DNA of 64,000 nt. It comes from an uncultured Candidatus Melainabacteria bacterium (GTDB taxonomy: Bacteria; Cyanobacteriota; Vampirovibrionia; Gastranaerophilales; Gastranaerophilaceae). The stretch is from positions 1-64,000 of the forward strand of contig CAKVDZ010000009.1 in assembly GCA_934728585.1 (NCBI GenBank), given 5' to 3'. The number at the start of each line of letters is the position of its first letter. The stretch's first letter is position 1. The notes beneath the pieces were generated by a model that was not told the DNA's origin, did no database searches, and saw only the letters and a program-made list of their open reading frames with translations. The translations under genes were made by a program, and so were the position numbers. Positions 1 through 8,700 of the stretch are shown piece after piece.

Positions 1-2
1 AA

Positions 3-86
3 GAAAATGCATTAGATGTTGTTAAAGTTTTTTCTAAAAAAGAATGGACAGAAAAGTGGGAGGCTATTTTAAAAAGAATTTTGTAA
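3..86 (+). CDS. 3' end of a CDS cut by the window edge, possibly glycosyltransferase
   Basis: Only the last 27 codons are present, in frame 3, ending in TAA at 84-86; the other two forward frames stop at once. The peptide ends in an amphipathic helix (FSKKEWTEKWEAILKRIL) of the kind seen at the C-terminus of GT-B glycosyltransferases. That resemblance is weak and is the only basis for the suggestion. The next gene starts 174 bases on, after AT-rich sequence in which I see no gene or clear terminator. Confidence 0.4.
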   Translation, partial: ENALDVVKVFSKKEWTEKWEAILKRIL

Positions 87-260
87 GGTATATATTTTTT
101 TTGGTTAAAATATCAGGTAATTTATGCAATTTGATTTTAAATAGCGAGAATGGAAAAGTTAGTCCATAAAATTAAATAAGATTATCTTATAACGTATTTA
201 GTGGTTGATTATTCTTACTAAAAGCTCTAATTTTTAACTTTTTTGTGTTAAACTATTATT

Positions 261-1088
261 GTGAAAAATTTATTTTACGATTTGGACAAGTATATAACTG
301 GTGATAGATTTATCGGTCAAGGTGCTTCAAATAAAGTTTACGCTATAGATGAAAACTTTGTTTTAAGAGTAGATATAGACCTAGATATAGATGCAGTTGC
401 TTCGGCGGAGCTTTATGACGTTGATGATGTTTTTCAGGGTAAAAACTTTGGACAAGCTGTCGCAAAATCGCAAGATGACAAAGTTTCAATAAACAAGCGT
501 GTTTCGGGCAAGCCTCTTTATTTAGGTATAGATATCGAGGAAAATGATGATTTTTCTGTTGAAAATTATTTGTCAACATTAGAAACTTGTTTGAATTTTA
601 ATGAAAATCTTATTATAAATTTTATAAACGATGTTTTATTTATTAACTCAAAAAAATACTATATTGATATAACAAATTCAGAAAATTTTTTGTATGATGT
701 ACAAAACAACAGGTTAAATCTCATTGATTTGGCATATTCTCCTGATTGGTCGCAAGAGATAAATTCAAACTGTATTTTATTTCCTTTTATCGGGAATGAA
801 GCTGATATTTGCGCTATTTACAATATTTCTGACGTAAGCCAGCGCAAGAAAATGTTTGAGTTGTTTTCATTATTAAGCGATAGAATTTTTAAATACTGTC
901 TAGAATTTAATATACCTCTAATTTCTTGGACTGAAAAATCAGAATTTACTTCATTTGAAACAATTCTTGCCGTTGCAAATGATATTGATTTTGAAAATGA
1001 TAATTTGTTTGAACAAGTAATTAATTTGAAATATAATGATGTTAAATTTAGGTTTTATAACGCTTTTGGTGAATATAGTTTGGAATAA
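261..1088 (+). CDS. kinase-fold protein (protein-kinase/aminoglycoside phosphotransferase-like)
   Basis: A 275-residue soluble protein with no signal or membrane segment. Residues 19-27 (GQGASNKVY) look like the glycine-rich nucleotide loop of the kinase fold, followed by VLRV (34-37), where the usual ATP-binding lysine would be an arginine (R36). Around residues 140-160 the pattern ENFLYDV...LNLIDLA resembles the catalytic/metal loop with the DFG-like Asp in LID. The substrate is unknown; the Arg substitution may mean altered or lost activity. The start is GTG at 261, with no Shine-Dalgarno. A TAAACT hexamer at 249-254 sits 6 nt upstream, so the mRNA may be leaderless. The remains of an acetyltransferase gene follow immediately on the same strand. 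Confidence 0.5.
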   Translation: MKNLFYDLDKYITGDRFIGQGASNKVYAIDENFVLRVDIDLDIDAVASAELYDVDDVFQGKNFGQAVAKSQDDKVSINKRVSGKPLYLGIDIEENDDFSVENYLSTLETCLNFNENLIINFINDVLFINSKKYYIDITNSENFLYDVQNNRLNLIDLAYSPDWSQEINSNCILFPFIGNEADICAIYNISDVSQRKKMFELFSLLSDRIFKYCLEFNIPLISWTEKSEFTSFETILAVANDIDFENDNLFEQVINLKYNDVKFRFYNAFGEYSLE

Positions 1089-1089
1089 G

Positions 1090-1656
1090 GCTAAAGGGAA
1101 AATTCGTTTTGCAACTATTTAAGATACGGAAAAACTTTTGAATATTTATAATCAGTATATTGATACAAATATTCTTTTTGAGTATAAGCTTCCAAGTGTT
1201 GATGAATTTAGGCAACGAATAATAGACATTTCGCGCGACTACCCATATATTGTGTTAGAAAACAATGATACAATTTGTGGATATGCTTACGCGCATAGAT
1301 TTAAATAACGTGATGCCTATGCTTAGGGTGCTGAATTATCTATTTATTTAGACAAAAATATTTGCGCAAAAGGTTATGGAAAAAAACTTTATTTAACTTT
1401 GATAGAAATTTTAAAATTACAAGGTGTAAAAACTGTTTGTGCTTGTGTGACGGGACAAAATACTAATAGTGAAAATTTTCATGAACACTTAGGGTTTAAA
1501 ACTGTTGGAACTTTTAAAAACGTTGGTTACAAAAACAATTCTTGGCATAATATTGTTTGGTTCGAAAAACAAATCAATGACTACGATATAAATCCTCAAC
1601 AAATCATCTCTGTAAAGGATTTAGACATTGTAAAAATACAAGAAAATTTTAATTAA
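1090..1656 (+). pseudogene. GNAT N-acetyltransferase (phosphinothricin acetyltransferase-like), inactivated by three stops
   Basis: Read in one continuous frame, the region encodes an almost complete GNAT protein of the PAT/YncA group. It has KIRFATI at the N-terminus, then a stretch with NIYNQYI, FEYKLPS and CGYAYAHRFK. The acetyl-CoA-binding part (ELSIYL, GYGKKLY) and the C-terminal HLGFKTVGTFKNVGYK segment follow. The frame is broken by TAA at 1120-1122 (family residue is normally acidic), TAA at 1306-1308 (after HRFK, normally Glu) and TAG at 1324-1326 (normally Trp or similar). There is no frameshift. The 3' part after 1399 remains open (TTG start, 85 codons) and carries part of the cofactor site, but is too short to be an active enzyme. 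It overlaps the convergent gene by 8 bases. Confidence 0.8.
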
Positions 1657-2641
1657 AGTATAAGTTCACAATCATATCTGCGTCAGAATACCAATGTTCT
1701 GGTTTTTCTTTCCACAAATAAATTTGCATTGATGCTGGATATTTGTTATCAAGCCCGAATCCTAGTTGTGGTTGGTTTGGAGAACCATTGTTGCAACCGC
1801 CCTCTATTTCGCAAGCTCCACCACAGTGTATAAAATCTTTAAAATTATATGGACGTTTGTTTATTGGTGTATCGTGAGAAAAACCTAAGTTTTCTCGTTT
1901 TGCTACATAGCCCCATTCATAGCCAAAATCCTTTGCGTTAATAGGTTTGAGGTAATAAATTGCGTATTGTTTTCCTTGCTCATTAACAACTGCATCTTGA
2001 AATCCTGATATGTTGTAATAAAGATTTATTGCATCTTTTGATACCGTGATTTTTGTTGGTAAAAATTTTGTGATTGGTGAGCAAGAATTTGGCTTAACGT
2101 ATCCGTAATAAGGCATTTCAACCATAACAAGTCCGATAGGATTGTTCATAAATACGCTTTCTTCTGATGGACCTGATGTTCTGCCGTTTTTTGTTTCCCA
2201 ACCATTACAGTAAGCCCCTTTTAAGCTAATCCAAGGTTTACCGTCAACAATTCCTTGAAATATTCTTTCAGATGGGTGATAGTTTGGCATATTAAACACT
2301 TTTGCAACATAGTTTTTACGTTCGTTTAAAATACTTTCTTGTGTTCTTCCAGAGTAAGCTGTTGGCTGATTTACAGGAATAGAAACTTCTTTTTGAGTTT
2401 TTAGTTTTTCAAGAATACTTGCAGAATATTCAATGTTGCCATTACTTTTTGTTTCTGGAGCTTTAAAATCTGTTTGTTCATCTTCAGAGTTTTTGTTTGG
2501 AACTTCTGTTTGCATTGAGTTGTTTGTAATTGAATTATCTTCAACCTTGGTATCATCTTTTAAAAAATAATTAGATACGCAAGCTAGAATTGCCACAAAA
2601 GCGATAATTATTATAGTCGTAATTATGTTTTCATTTCTCAT
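1649..2641 (-). CDS. membrane-anchored or secreted protein of unknown function
   Basis: A 330-residue protein. An N-terminal hydrophobic segment (about residues 7-25) is followed by a charged, low-complexity linker to about residue 75. A globular C-terminal part follows, rich in aromatics and with several cysteines (YCNGWE, CGGACEIEGGCNNG) that could form disulfides outside the membrane. ILAC near residue 21 only loosely fits a lipobox. I do not recognise the family. The open frame extends six codons further to a TTG, but ATG at 2641 is preceded by AGGAGA with 7-nt spacing, which sets the start. The XRE regulator lies 49 bases upstream on the same strand, so the two may be co-transcribed. Confidence 0.6.
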   Translation of the reverse strand: MRNENIITTIIIIAFVAILACVSNYFLKDDTKVEDNSITNNSMQTEVPNKNSEDEQTDFKAPETKSNGNIEYSASILEKLKTQKEVSIPVNQPTAYSGRTQESILNERKNYVAKVFNMPNYHPSERIFQGIVDGKPWISLKGAYCNGWETKNGRTSGPSEESVFMNNPIGLVMVEMPYYGYVKPNSCSPITKFLPTKITVSKDAINLYYNISGFQDAVVNEQGKQYAIYYLKPINAKDFGYEWGYVAKRENLGFSHDTPINKRPYNFKDFIHCGGACEIEGGCNNGSPNQPQLGFGLDNKYPASMQIYLWKEKPEHWYSDADMIVNLYFN

Positions 2642-2690
2642 AAATTTTCTCCTGTGCAAAAATTATAACAAAAAAAAAATATAAGTAAAT

Positions 2691-2960
2691 TTATTCTAGA
2701 AATGAAAAGTCTTTTCCAAGGTTTTCTTCTATCATTTTCAAAAGTTTATTGGGTGAAATTTCTAAGCCCTCGACTATTCTAAAAAACGTTGATAATTGAG
2801 GGTCTTTTATTCCTTTTTCTAAGTCTGCCCAAATCGATTTTGTAATTCCAATCTCATTAGAAATAAGACTTATTGATTTTTTTTGAATTGTTCTTTGTTC
2901 CTTTACCGTTTTTGCAATAGCGCTTTGTAGTTGACTTTTTTTGTTACCAATTGTATCCAT
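2691..2960 (-). CDS. XRE-family helix-turn-helix regulator
   Basis: An 89-residue protein consisting of one HTH_3-type domain (about residues 8-78): helices around KTVKEQRTIQKKSISLIS, the recognition region GITKSIWADLEKG, and then PQLSTFFRIVEGLEISPNKLL, the usual closing helices of Cro/CI-like proteins. It has no effector domain. The short intergenic gap suggests an operon with the membrane-anchored protein downstream. No Shine-Dalgarno precedes the ATG. A TAAAAT hexamer lies exactly 6 nt upstream (2967-2972 on the complement), predicting a leaderless transcript. It is divergent from the membrane protein at 3032. Confidence 0.75.
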   Translation of the reverse strand: MDTIGNKKSQLQSAIAKTVKEQRTIQKKSISLISNEIGITKSIWADLEKGIKDPQLSTFFRIVEGLEISPNKLLKMIEENLGKDFSFLE

Positions 2961-3031
2961 TTACTAATTTTAGAGCTAAAACGAGAACGATTTGTGCTAG
3001 TATTAGAACAATATCTATAAGGAGCTTGTTA

Positions 3032-4858
3032 ATGTTTGTTGGACAGTTAAAAAATTTTTTGAGTTTAAACAAAAAGTATTTATTAATTGCTTGTGTGATT
3101 GCATTTATACTAACTGCTTTGACTCCACAGTTGTATTTAAATACTAAATATTGGACGCAAAACTACATTAGATCATATTTTACTCCAGTTTTTTTTGAAC
3201 TTGAAACTTCTGACAAAATGTCTATTCATAATTTTATTGAGTTATTAAGTTTTAAAAATATCAATAAAAATGAAGATTTTAAATCACTGAATAATGACGT
3301 TAATATTTTGAAATATAGATATGACTATTTTTTAACATATAGAGTTAAGAAATTCGCTCCAATTCAGTTTAAATCTAATGTAAATGGAAAAGTTAAATTA
3401 ACTTTAGGAAAAGATGTTCATGTAAAATCTTTGAAAGTTAATGGTGAAGAATGTGTTGATAAAATATTAAATCTAGATAATAGTAATTTGTCGTATACTT
3501 TTAATGCTGTTCGTGGTGACGTCTATAATATTGATATTCAAGCAAAACGATTTTTGTTTAAGTTTGGGATATCTGATATTTATTTTAAGGCTTTTTTCTT
3601 GTCTTTTATCTTTATGTATTTTGCTGTATTGGGGATTTTAAAATTCTGGCAAAATATTTTGAAATATTTAAAGCAACATAAATTAGAGATAGTGTTATTT
3701 TTTACTCTTTGGATAACTCTTTTTCTTTATATGAAAACAATGCTATCAGGTGTTGGTTTTATGCCTATGAGTGCTGTTTATTTAGGTTCAGATATGGGGG
3801 CGACGATTCATTATATTTTTTTCCCAAGTGCATATAGGTATCATATTTATTATTTTTTCCCATTTTATACCTTGTTCGATATTTTACTAGTTCTGACAAA
3901 ACAAGAATTTATCTCTATTTTTCTGGTTTTTTCCTTTATAAATACAATAACACTTTTTTTGATATACAAAGCAATAAATTTAATTTTACCAAATAAAAAA
4001 TTTTTAAATATAATTTTGACTTGTATTTATGCATTTAGTAATGTTGTATTATATTATGGCTATGTTATTACATCTTATCCAATAACTGCATTATATTTAT
4101 CTCTTATTTTATATTTGGGTTTAAGAATATTTAAAAATAAAAAATTAACTATACTAAATGTTATTGTTCTTTCTCTAGTTTCTGCATTAACTTTTGGTGT
4201 AAATATGATTAATTTAATTCCAGCAATTATAATTTCATTAGTTTTGATATGTAGATTATCAAAAAAAATGTGGAAATGGTATTTGGTTTTAACTTTCAGT
4301 TTTATTTTATTTTTTGTATTTACCAAATCATTAATAAATTATTTTGAGCCATATTTTGGTTTTATTAAAAATGACGTACCAGAGTGGGTCAAAGTATCAG
4401 AACACACTCATTTTTGTAATCAAACTCTATATAAACCTTTATTACCAGTCAAGGCTAAATTTATAACAAAACCAATTTGGATAATTTTTTCTTTAATGAT
4501 AATATTTTCTCTTATTTATGTTTATAAAAATAAGGTGAACAAGGAGGATAAATTATTTTTTACAACCTTGATTAGCTTGTTGCTGTTTAATTTTATAACA
4601 CATTATATTTGGGATAATATTGAGGGCTTCATGTTTGCCCCAAATCATTTTGCCTTGTGGTTTATGATTTTTGCGTATTGCTTGAAATTTATTGAGTTGT
4701 GGCTTGCTAAATATGATAAGCGACTTAATTATAAAATCTTATGTTCAATTTTGATTTTATTTTTAATAATTGAAATACCAATAAATTTATCTGCAAATTT
4801 ATATTTGAAAGCTAATGTTATTAAAAAATACCCAGCAAAAGTTGAATATGGGTGGTAA
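3032..4858 (+). CDS. polytopic membrane protein, possible GT-C/YfhO-like glycosyltransferase
   Basis: A 608-residue integral membrane protein. One membrane segment near the N-terminus is followed by an extracytoplasmic beta-rich stretch (about residues 50-180). About ten further hydrophobic segments follow from residue 190 to the C-terminus. The loop containing YLGSDMGATIHY, with an acidic residue just after a membrane helix, recalls the catalytic loop of GT-C and YfhO-type enzymes that use polyprenyl-phosphate sugars. This is suggestive only. ATG at 3032 has a strong Shine-Dalgarno (AAGGAG at 3019-3024), so the 27 extra upstream codons of the open frame are not used. A prenyltransferase-like gene follows after 4 bases, supporting a role in envelope polysaccharide assembly. 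Confidence 0.55.
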   Translation: MFVGQLKNFLSLNKKYLLIACVIAFILTALTPQLYLNTKYWTQNYIRSYFTPVFFELETSDKMSIHNFIELLSFKNINKNEDFKSLNNDVNILKYRYDYFLTYRVKKFAPIQFKSNVNGKVKLTLGKDVHVKSLKVNGEECVDKILNLDNSNLSYTFNAVRGDVYNIDIQAKRFLFKFGISDIYFKAFFLSFIFMYFAVLGILKFWQNILKYLKQHKLEIVLFFTLWITLFLYMKTMLSGVGFMPMSAVYLGSDMGATIHYIFFPSAYRYHIYYFFPFYTLFDILLVLTKQEFISIFLVFSFINTITLFLIYKAINLILPNKKFLNIILTCIYAFSNVVLYYGYVITSYPITALYLSLILYLGLRIFKNKKLTILNVIVLSLVSALTFGVNMINLIPAIIISLVLICRLSKKMWKWYLVLTFSFILFFVFTKSLINYFEPYFGFIKNDVPEWVKVSEHTHFCNQTLYKPLLPVKAKFITKPIWIIFSLMIIFSLIYVYKNKVNKEDKLFFTTLISLLLFNFITHYIWDNIEGFMFAPNHFALWFMIFAYCLKFIELWLAKYDKRLNYKILCSILILFLIIEIPINLSANLYLKANVIKKYPAKVEYGW

Positions 4859-4862
4859 TTTT

Positions 4863-5786
4863 ATGTTGAACACAATTACAAATCTTTTGAGAATAAAACA
4901 TTATATTAAAAATATTGTAATATTTTTACCGCTTATTTTGACGTTGAATTTTACTGATACAAATTCTGTAAAATTTACCCTAATTGCGTTTATTGCTTTT
5001 TCAATTATTGCTTCTGCAATTTATATTTTTAATGATATTGCTGATATAGATTTTGATAGAACACATCTAAAAAACAAAAAACGTCCCATAGCTAGTGGGA
5101 AAATATCAAAAAACTTTGCGGGTATTTTGTTTTGTTTATTGTTAATCTTTGGATTTTCAATTTCATTATGTGCAAACTATTTGATTTTTATTAGTTTGTT
5201 GTTTTATGTGCTGTTAAATATTTTTTATACTTATAAATTAAAATTTTTGCCTTACGTAGATGTATTTTGTATTGCTTTAGGATTCGTATTAAGAGTTTTA
5301 ACAGGATATATTGCAATTGCAGAAAAACCGATAGCTTTAATTATTTTACTAGTCTTTTTTACATCAATGTTCTTTACCTCCTTGAAACGTAAATTAGAAT
5401 ATGCCATTACAAAAGATACAGGTTGTTTAAGAAAAACAATTTGTGATTCTAATAATGATGTACTAAATCAAATTATAACTATAAATGCTTTATTATCAAT
5501 AATGTTTTATTTTTTGTATTCATTAAATGAAATTACAATTCACTCTATTGGATCTATGTTTTGTTTTACGGGAATACCTTTTGTGTTTATTATTTTTCAA
5601 TTGATATCTTTGTCATATTCATCAAAAAGTACAACAGACCCAGCAAATTTTATTTATGACGATAAAACAACAAAAATTTTAATTTTAATTTATTTTGTAA
5701 CTTTAGTATTTTGCTTAAGCATTAAATTCTTTAATTGCGACTTCTGCCCAATCGGTCAAAGTTTGAATATTGTAAGGTTTTGGTAA
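4863..5786 (+). CDS. UbiA-family prenyltransferase, DPPR-synthase-like
   Basis: A 307-residue protein with about eight membrane helices. The first conserved aspartate motif of UbiA enzymes is clear near residues 56-64 (NDIADIDFD), followed by RTHLKNKKRPIASG, typical of the decaprenyl-phosphate phosphoribosyltransferase branch, where PRPP is joined to a polyprenyl phosphate to make an arabinose or ribose donor lipid. The second acidic motif region (YVDVFCIALGFVLRVLTGY) is also of this type. ATG at 4863 lies just after GGTGG and starts at the conserved N-terminal helix. The upstream partner is a membrane protein that could use such a lipid-linked sugar. The last 24 codons overlap the end of the convergent response-regulator gene, which is unusual. 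Confidence 0.75.
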   Translation: MLNTITNLLRIKHYIKNIVIFLPLILTLNFTDTNSVKFTLIAFIAFSIIASAIYIFNDIADIDFDRTHLKNKKRPIASGKISKNFAGILFCLLLIFGFSISLCANYLIFISLLFYVLLNIFYTYKLKFLPYVDVFCIALGFVLRVLTGYIAIAEKPIALIILLVFFTSMFFTSLKRKLEYAITKDTGCLRKTICDSNNDVLNQIITINALLSIMFYFLYSLNEITIHSIGSMFCFTGIPFVFIIFQLISLSYSSKSTTDPANFIYDDKTTKILILIYFVTLVFCLSIKFFNCDFCPIGQSLNIVRFW

Positions 5787-7010
5787 ATAAATATCAGCGC
5801 CAGCATTCATAATTTTTTCTTTGTTATGAAATATTGATGTCGAAATAATTTTTATTTTTGAATTATTTGTTTTTATTGTTTTGCATAATTCTAATTTCGC
5901 AAAATTTTCTTTGTTGTCGCCTGTATCTAGAATTATCAGAGCGGGATTATATTGTACAACTTCTTCAATTGTTGACATTTTTTTTGCATTAAATCCTTTT
6001 AAGCTCAAGGTTGTACTCAATAGCACTGAAAGCGCGTTATCTTCTTCTAAAATCGCAATTTTATTATTAAATTCTTTTTCAATAACGGAATTTTTGCCTG
6101 AAATTTGTGGTCTTTCAATCAAATAAGAAGAAGTATTTTGTTTTTTTGCAAGATTGTATGCTTGTTTTAGCTCGTGAATAACTTCTTCTTCGTTATTGAA
6201 ATGCTTAGTTTCATTGGTAACTCCACCAGTTGTTGCGTTAATAAATTCACATCTTTTTTCTGTAAATTCATCGCCTCTAATCATCATATATCCGCGTTGG
6301 AGGTCTTTTTCTGAATAGAATTTGTTTTTTACCGTTTCAAATGCAAAGGTCATAAACGACGCGATTTTTTCTACTTTTGCTGGATTTGTTATAACTAGGA
6401 AATCTCTGTCTGTAATCATTCCGAGATAATCATTTTCGTCTAATGCAGAATTGATTATAGCTGCAAAAGTCTGCAATAACTTATCAGATGCCAATTCTGT
6501 GTATGCTTCTTTGTAGCTGTAAAAATTTTCAATACCAGTTAACAAGCAAGCCCATGGAATATTACTAAAAAGTACCCTTTTTATAGCTCTGTGGCAGTAT
6601 TTTGCAGATGGAAGTTTTGTTTTTAAATCTAAATTTGTTTCACATTCACGTCTAAGGTGTGCTTTAATTCGTGTTTTGAATTCTTCTGAATTTATGGGTT
6701 CTGAAATGAAATCATCAGCTCCACACTCTAGAACTTTGATTTTATCTGATAGTTCAGCTGATTTAGAAAGTGCGATTATAATTGGGCGCATATTGTATGT
6801 CAAAACTCTGATTCTTTCACAGAATTCGCATAAATCTTCGTCGATACTGTCTGAAATTATGATTAAATCAGGTTCGTTGTCTTGAATAAACTTTATAGAC
6901 GCAGGTAAATCCTTGATGATATCAACCTTATTAGAGGTGTCCTCAAGAATTTTTTTGTACTTTATTGACAATTCTTTTCTTGTATCGATAATTAATGTTT
7001 TTGTGAACAT
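5715..7010 (-). CDS. response regulator with REC, degenerate GGDEF-like and second REC domain
   Basis: A 431-residue soluble protein. The first receiver (about 1-118) is degenerate. Its acidic pocket is reduced (LIIDTRKE), the strand that normally ends in the phospho-Asp reads LIIISD so the Asp is displaced by one residue, and the switch Lys is Glu (SEP). The middle part (about 125-290) has the length and fold pattern of a GGDEF domain but lacks the GG[DE]EF signature, so cyclase activity is not expected. The C-terminal receiver (about 308-425) looks intact: ILEED, LIILD and LPKP supply the acid pocket, acceptor Asp and Lys. The start overlaps the histidine kinase gene by 19 bases with GAGG upstream, implying coupled translation and a cognate pair. 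Confidence 0.8.
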   Translation of the reverse strand: MFTKTLIIDTRKELSIKYKKILEDTSNKVDIIKDLPASIKFIQDNEPDLIIISDSIDEDLCEFCERIRVLTYNMRPIIIALSKSAELSDKIKVLECGADDFISEPINSEEFKTRIKAHLRRECETNLDLKTKLPSAKYCHRAIKRVLFSNIPWACLLTGIENFYSYKEAYTELASDKLLQTFAAIINSALDENDYLGMITDRDFLVITNPAKVEKIASFMTFAFETVKNKFYSEKDLQRGYMMIRGDEFTEKRCEFINATTGGVTNETKHFNNEEEVIHELKQAYNLAKKQNTSSYLIERPQISGKNSVIEKEFNNKIAILEEDNALSVLLSTTLSLKGFNAKKMSTIEEVVQYNPALIILDTGDNKENFAKLELCKTIKTNNSKIKIISTSIFHNKEKIMNAGADIYLPKPYNIQTLTDWAEVAIKEFNA

Positions 7011-7720
7011 TTTGCCCTCGCTTGGTTTTCAATGTCACAAATTGGCATTAATACTTCAAATATTGTTTCACCGTTTGCACTTTCTACAAAAATTTTGCCG
7101 TTCATTTTTTCAACAAGAGATTTTGTGATAAATAGTCCTAAACCACTACCTTGAACCCCCCTTGTCAAGGGATTATCAATTCTGGAAAATTTTTCAAAAA
7201 TTTTAGTCTTGTCCTCGTCTTTTATTTCTACGCCAAAATCTTTGACTTTGATGGATATATAATTACCTTCAGAAAAGTCTGTTTTTACTGTGATATCAGT
7301 ATTAGGATTTGAATATTTACAAGCATTTTCTACCAAATTCATTATAATTTGTTGAAACTTATCTCTATCAATAAGAATTTCTGGCAATTTATCATTAAAT
7401 TGAGTAATAATTTTGTGGCTTGGATATTGTTGAGTTACAATTGGCAAAATATTCTTGATTGCGTAATTAGGGTTCGTATTTGTAAATACATAATTTTCTT
7501 CATTTCTTACCTTAGATACAGCCAAAACATTTTCAACAAGCTTTATTAATCTGTTAGATTGTTCTTCAATGATTTTCAAAAACTGTTTTTTACTATCGTC
7601 ATCAAGTGCGTCCCAAGAAGAAAGCATTGTTTGAGCGAACCCTCTAATACTTGTTAAAGGAGTTCGTAGTTCGTGCGAAACTGTTGATATAAAATCTTGT
7701 TGTGATTTATTATTTTCCAT
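6992..7720 (-). CDS. soluble sensor histidine kinase
   Basis: A 242-residue protein with only the kinase core. HisKA is at about 5-75, with the phospho-acceptor His in SHELRTP (residues 15-21). HATPase_c follows at about 110-232: N box NLVENACKYS, G2 box GSGLGLF. The G1 box reads DFGVEI rather than DxGxGI, a departure at a nucleotide-contacting glycine. It has no transmembrane or PAS segment, so the signal input must come from a partner protein or from the cytoplasm. It is followed by its likely partner, the REC-GGDEF-REC protein, with overlapping frames. There is no Shine-Dalgarno; TATAAT-like sequence lies within about 10 nt of the ATG, so the leader is very short or absent. Confidence 0.85.
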   Translation of the reverse strand: MENNKSQQDFISTVSHELRTPLTSIRGFAQTMLSSWDALDDDSKKQFLKIIEEQSNRLIKLVENVLAVSKVRNEENYVFTNTNPNYAIKNILPIVTQQYPSHKIITQFNDKLPEILIDRDKFQQIIMNLVENACKYSNPNTDITVKTDFSEGNYISIKVKDFGVEIKDEDKTKIFEKFSRIDNPLTRGVQGSGLGLFITKSLVEKMNGKIFVESANGETIFEVLMPICDIENQARAKCSQKH

Positions 7721-7778
7721 AATTATAATAATTATACAACTTTTATTGAAAAACTTTGAAAACTTAAGGTTTTCATAA

Positions 7779-8648
7779 TTATTTGATTACATTTACGTAA
7801 ACAGAACGAGAGCAAACGCTAATTTCTTTGCCATCTAAGTCGTTTTTAACGTCTTCAATATAATTTTCAACAGTTTTTTCATCAAAATATTCTAAAAATC
7901 TTTCTTTCATAGATGGTCTATCTGGAGATGGCGGTGTTGTAAACCATTTGTCAATCATGTCTTTTCTTGCAATATAAGTTGATGGAATTACATCTAAATC
8001 TACGCTTCCATCAGAAAAGCCTGCAATTTCAAAGTTTTTTGCTAATGTATTTTCGTCAAAATTGCAAAGAGAATCCTTTGGGTCAGACATAAATTCATTT
8101 TCTGCTTTTTTGAAATCTTCATATAATCTAATATTTTTAGAGTCTGTAAGCTCCCAATATCTTGTATTTGAGGCAATTATCGGCTCAAAACAGCAGAAGT
8201 GTCCGCCTTTTTTTAATATTCTATAAATTTCATTTATGGCTGGTTGTTTATCTACAATATGTACCAAAACAGAGCGCATAAGAGCCTTGTCAACTGATTC
8301 GTCTGGTAAATCAATTTTTTCACAAGGGCTTTGAAGCATTTTATAGCCGTCTGTTATTCCTTGCTCTTTTAAAAATTTTTCACAACTGTCAAGGCAATCT
8401 TGGAATTTGTCAGAAAAAATTACTAACCCTGTGCCATCAAGAATTTCAAGTGCTTTAAAACTTAAAAGTCCAGTTCCTGTACCAATGTCAATAACTGTTT
8501 CACCTTTTTTAATGTCTGCTTTTGAAAGTACTCCATCACGAACTGCGTGTAGCCAGTTCATTGTTTGTTGTTGCATTTCAGGAGTTAAAAACGAAAATCT
8601 TGTTTCTTTTAACCATTGTGTCCAATTTTTACAAATATCTCTGTTCAT
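7779..8648 (-). CDS. class I SAM-dependent methyltransferase
   Basis: A Rossmann-fold methyltransferase of 289 residues from ATG at 8648. Motif I is clear (VIDIGTGTGLLSF), followed by the acidic end of strand 2 (VIFSDKF), DLPDESVD, and ILKKGGHFCCFEP (motif III/post III). The substrate cannot be read from the sequence. It is a Methyltransf_11/25-like protein with a C-terminal cap rich in acidic residues. The frame is open for 23 more codons to a TTG at 8717 that overlaps the upstream gene. I prefer 8648 because the family starts near here and a TAAAAT hexamer lies 7 nt upstream, as for a leaderless message. Neither start has a Shine-Dalgarno. Confidence 0.75.
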   Translation of the reverse strand: MNRDICKNWTQWLKETRFSFLTPEMQQQTMNWLHAVRDGVLSKADIKKGETVIDIGTGTGLLSFKALEILDGTGLVIFSDKFQDCLDSCEKFLKEQGITDGYKMLQSPCEKIDLPDESVDKALMRSVLVHIVDKQPAINEIYRILKKGGHFCCFEPIIASNTRYWELTDSKNIRLYEDFKKAENEFMSDPKDSLCNFDENTLAKNFEIAGFSDGSVDLDVIPSTYIARKDMIDKWFTTPPSPDRPSMKERFLEYFDEKTVENYIEDVKNDLDGKEISVCSRSVYVNVIK

Positions 8649-8700
8649 AAAAGTTATTTTATTATGATTTAAACTTTTATTGAATACTTTGGACAGAGGA

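Noticed and set aside
1090..1656. Alternative genetic code reading TAA/TAG as sense
   Set aside because: TAA, TAG and TGA end many intact neighbours at family-typical lengths (for example TAG ends glyQ and dfx).
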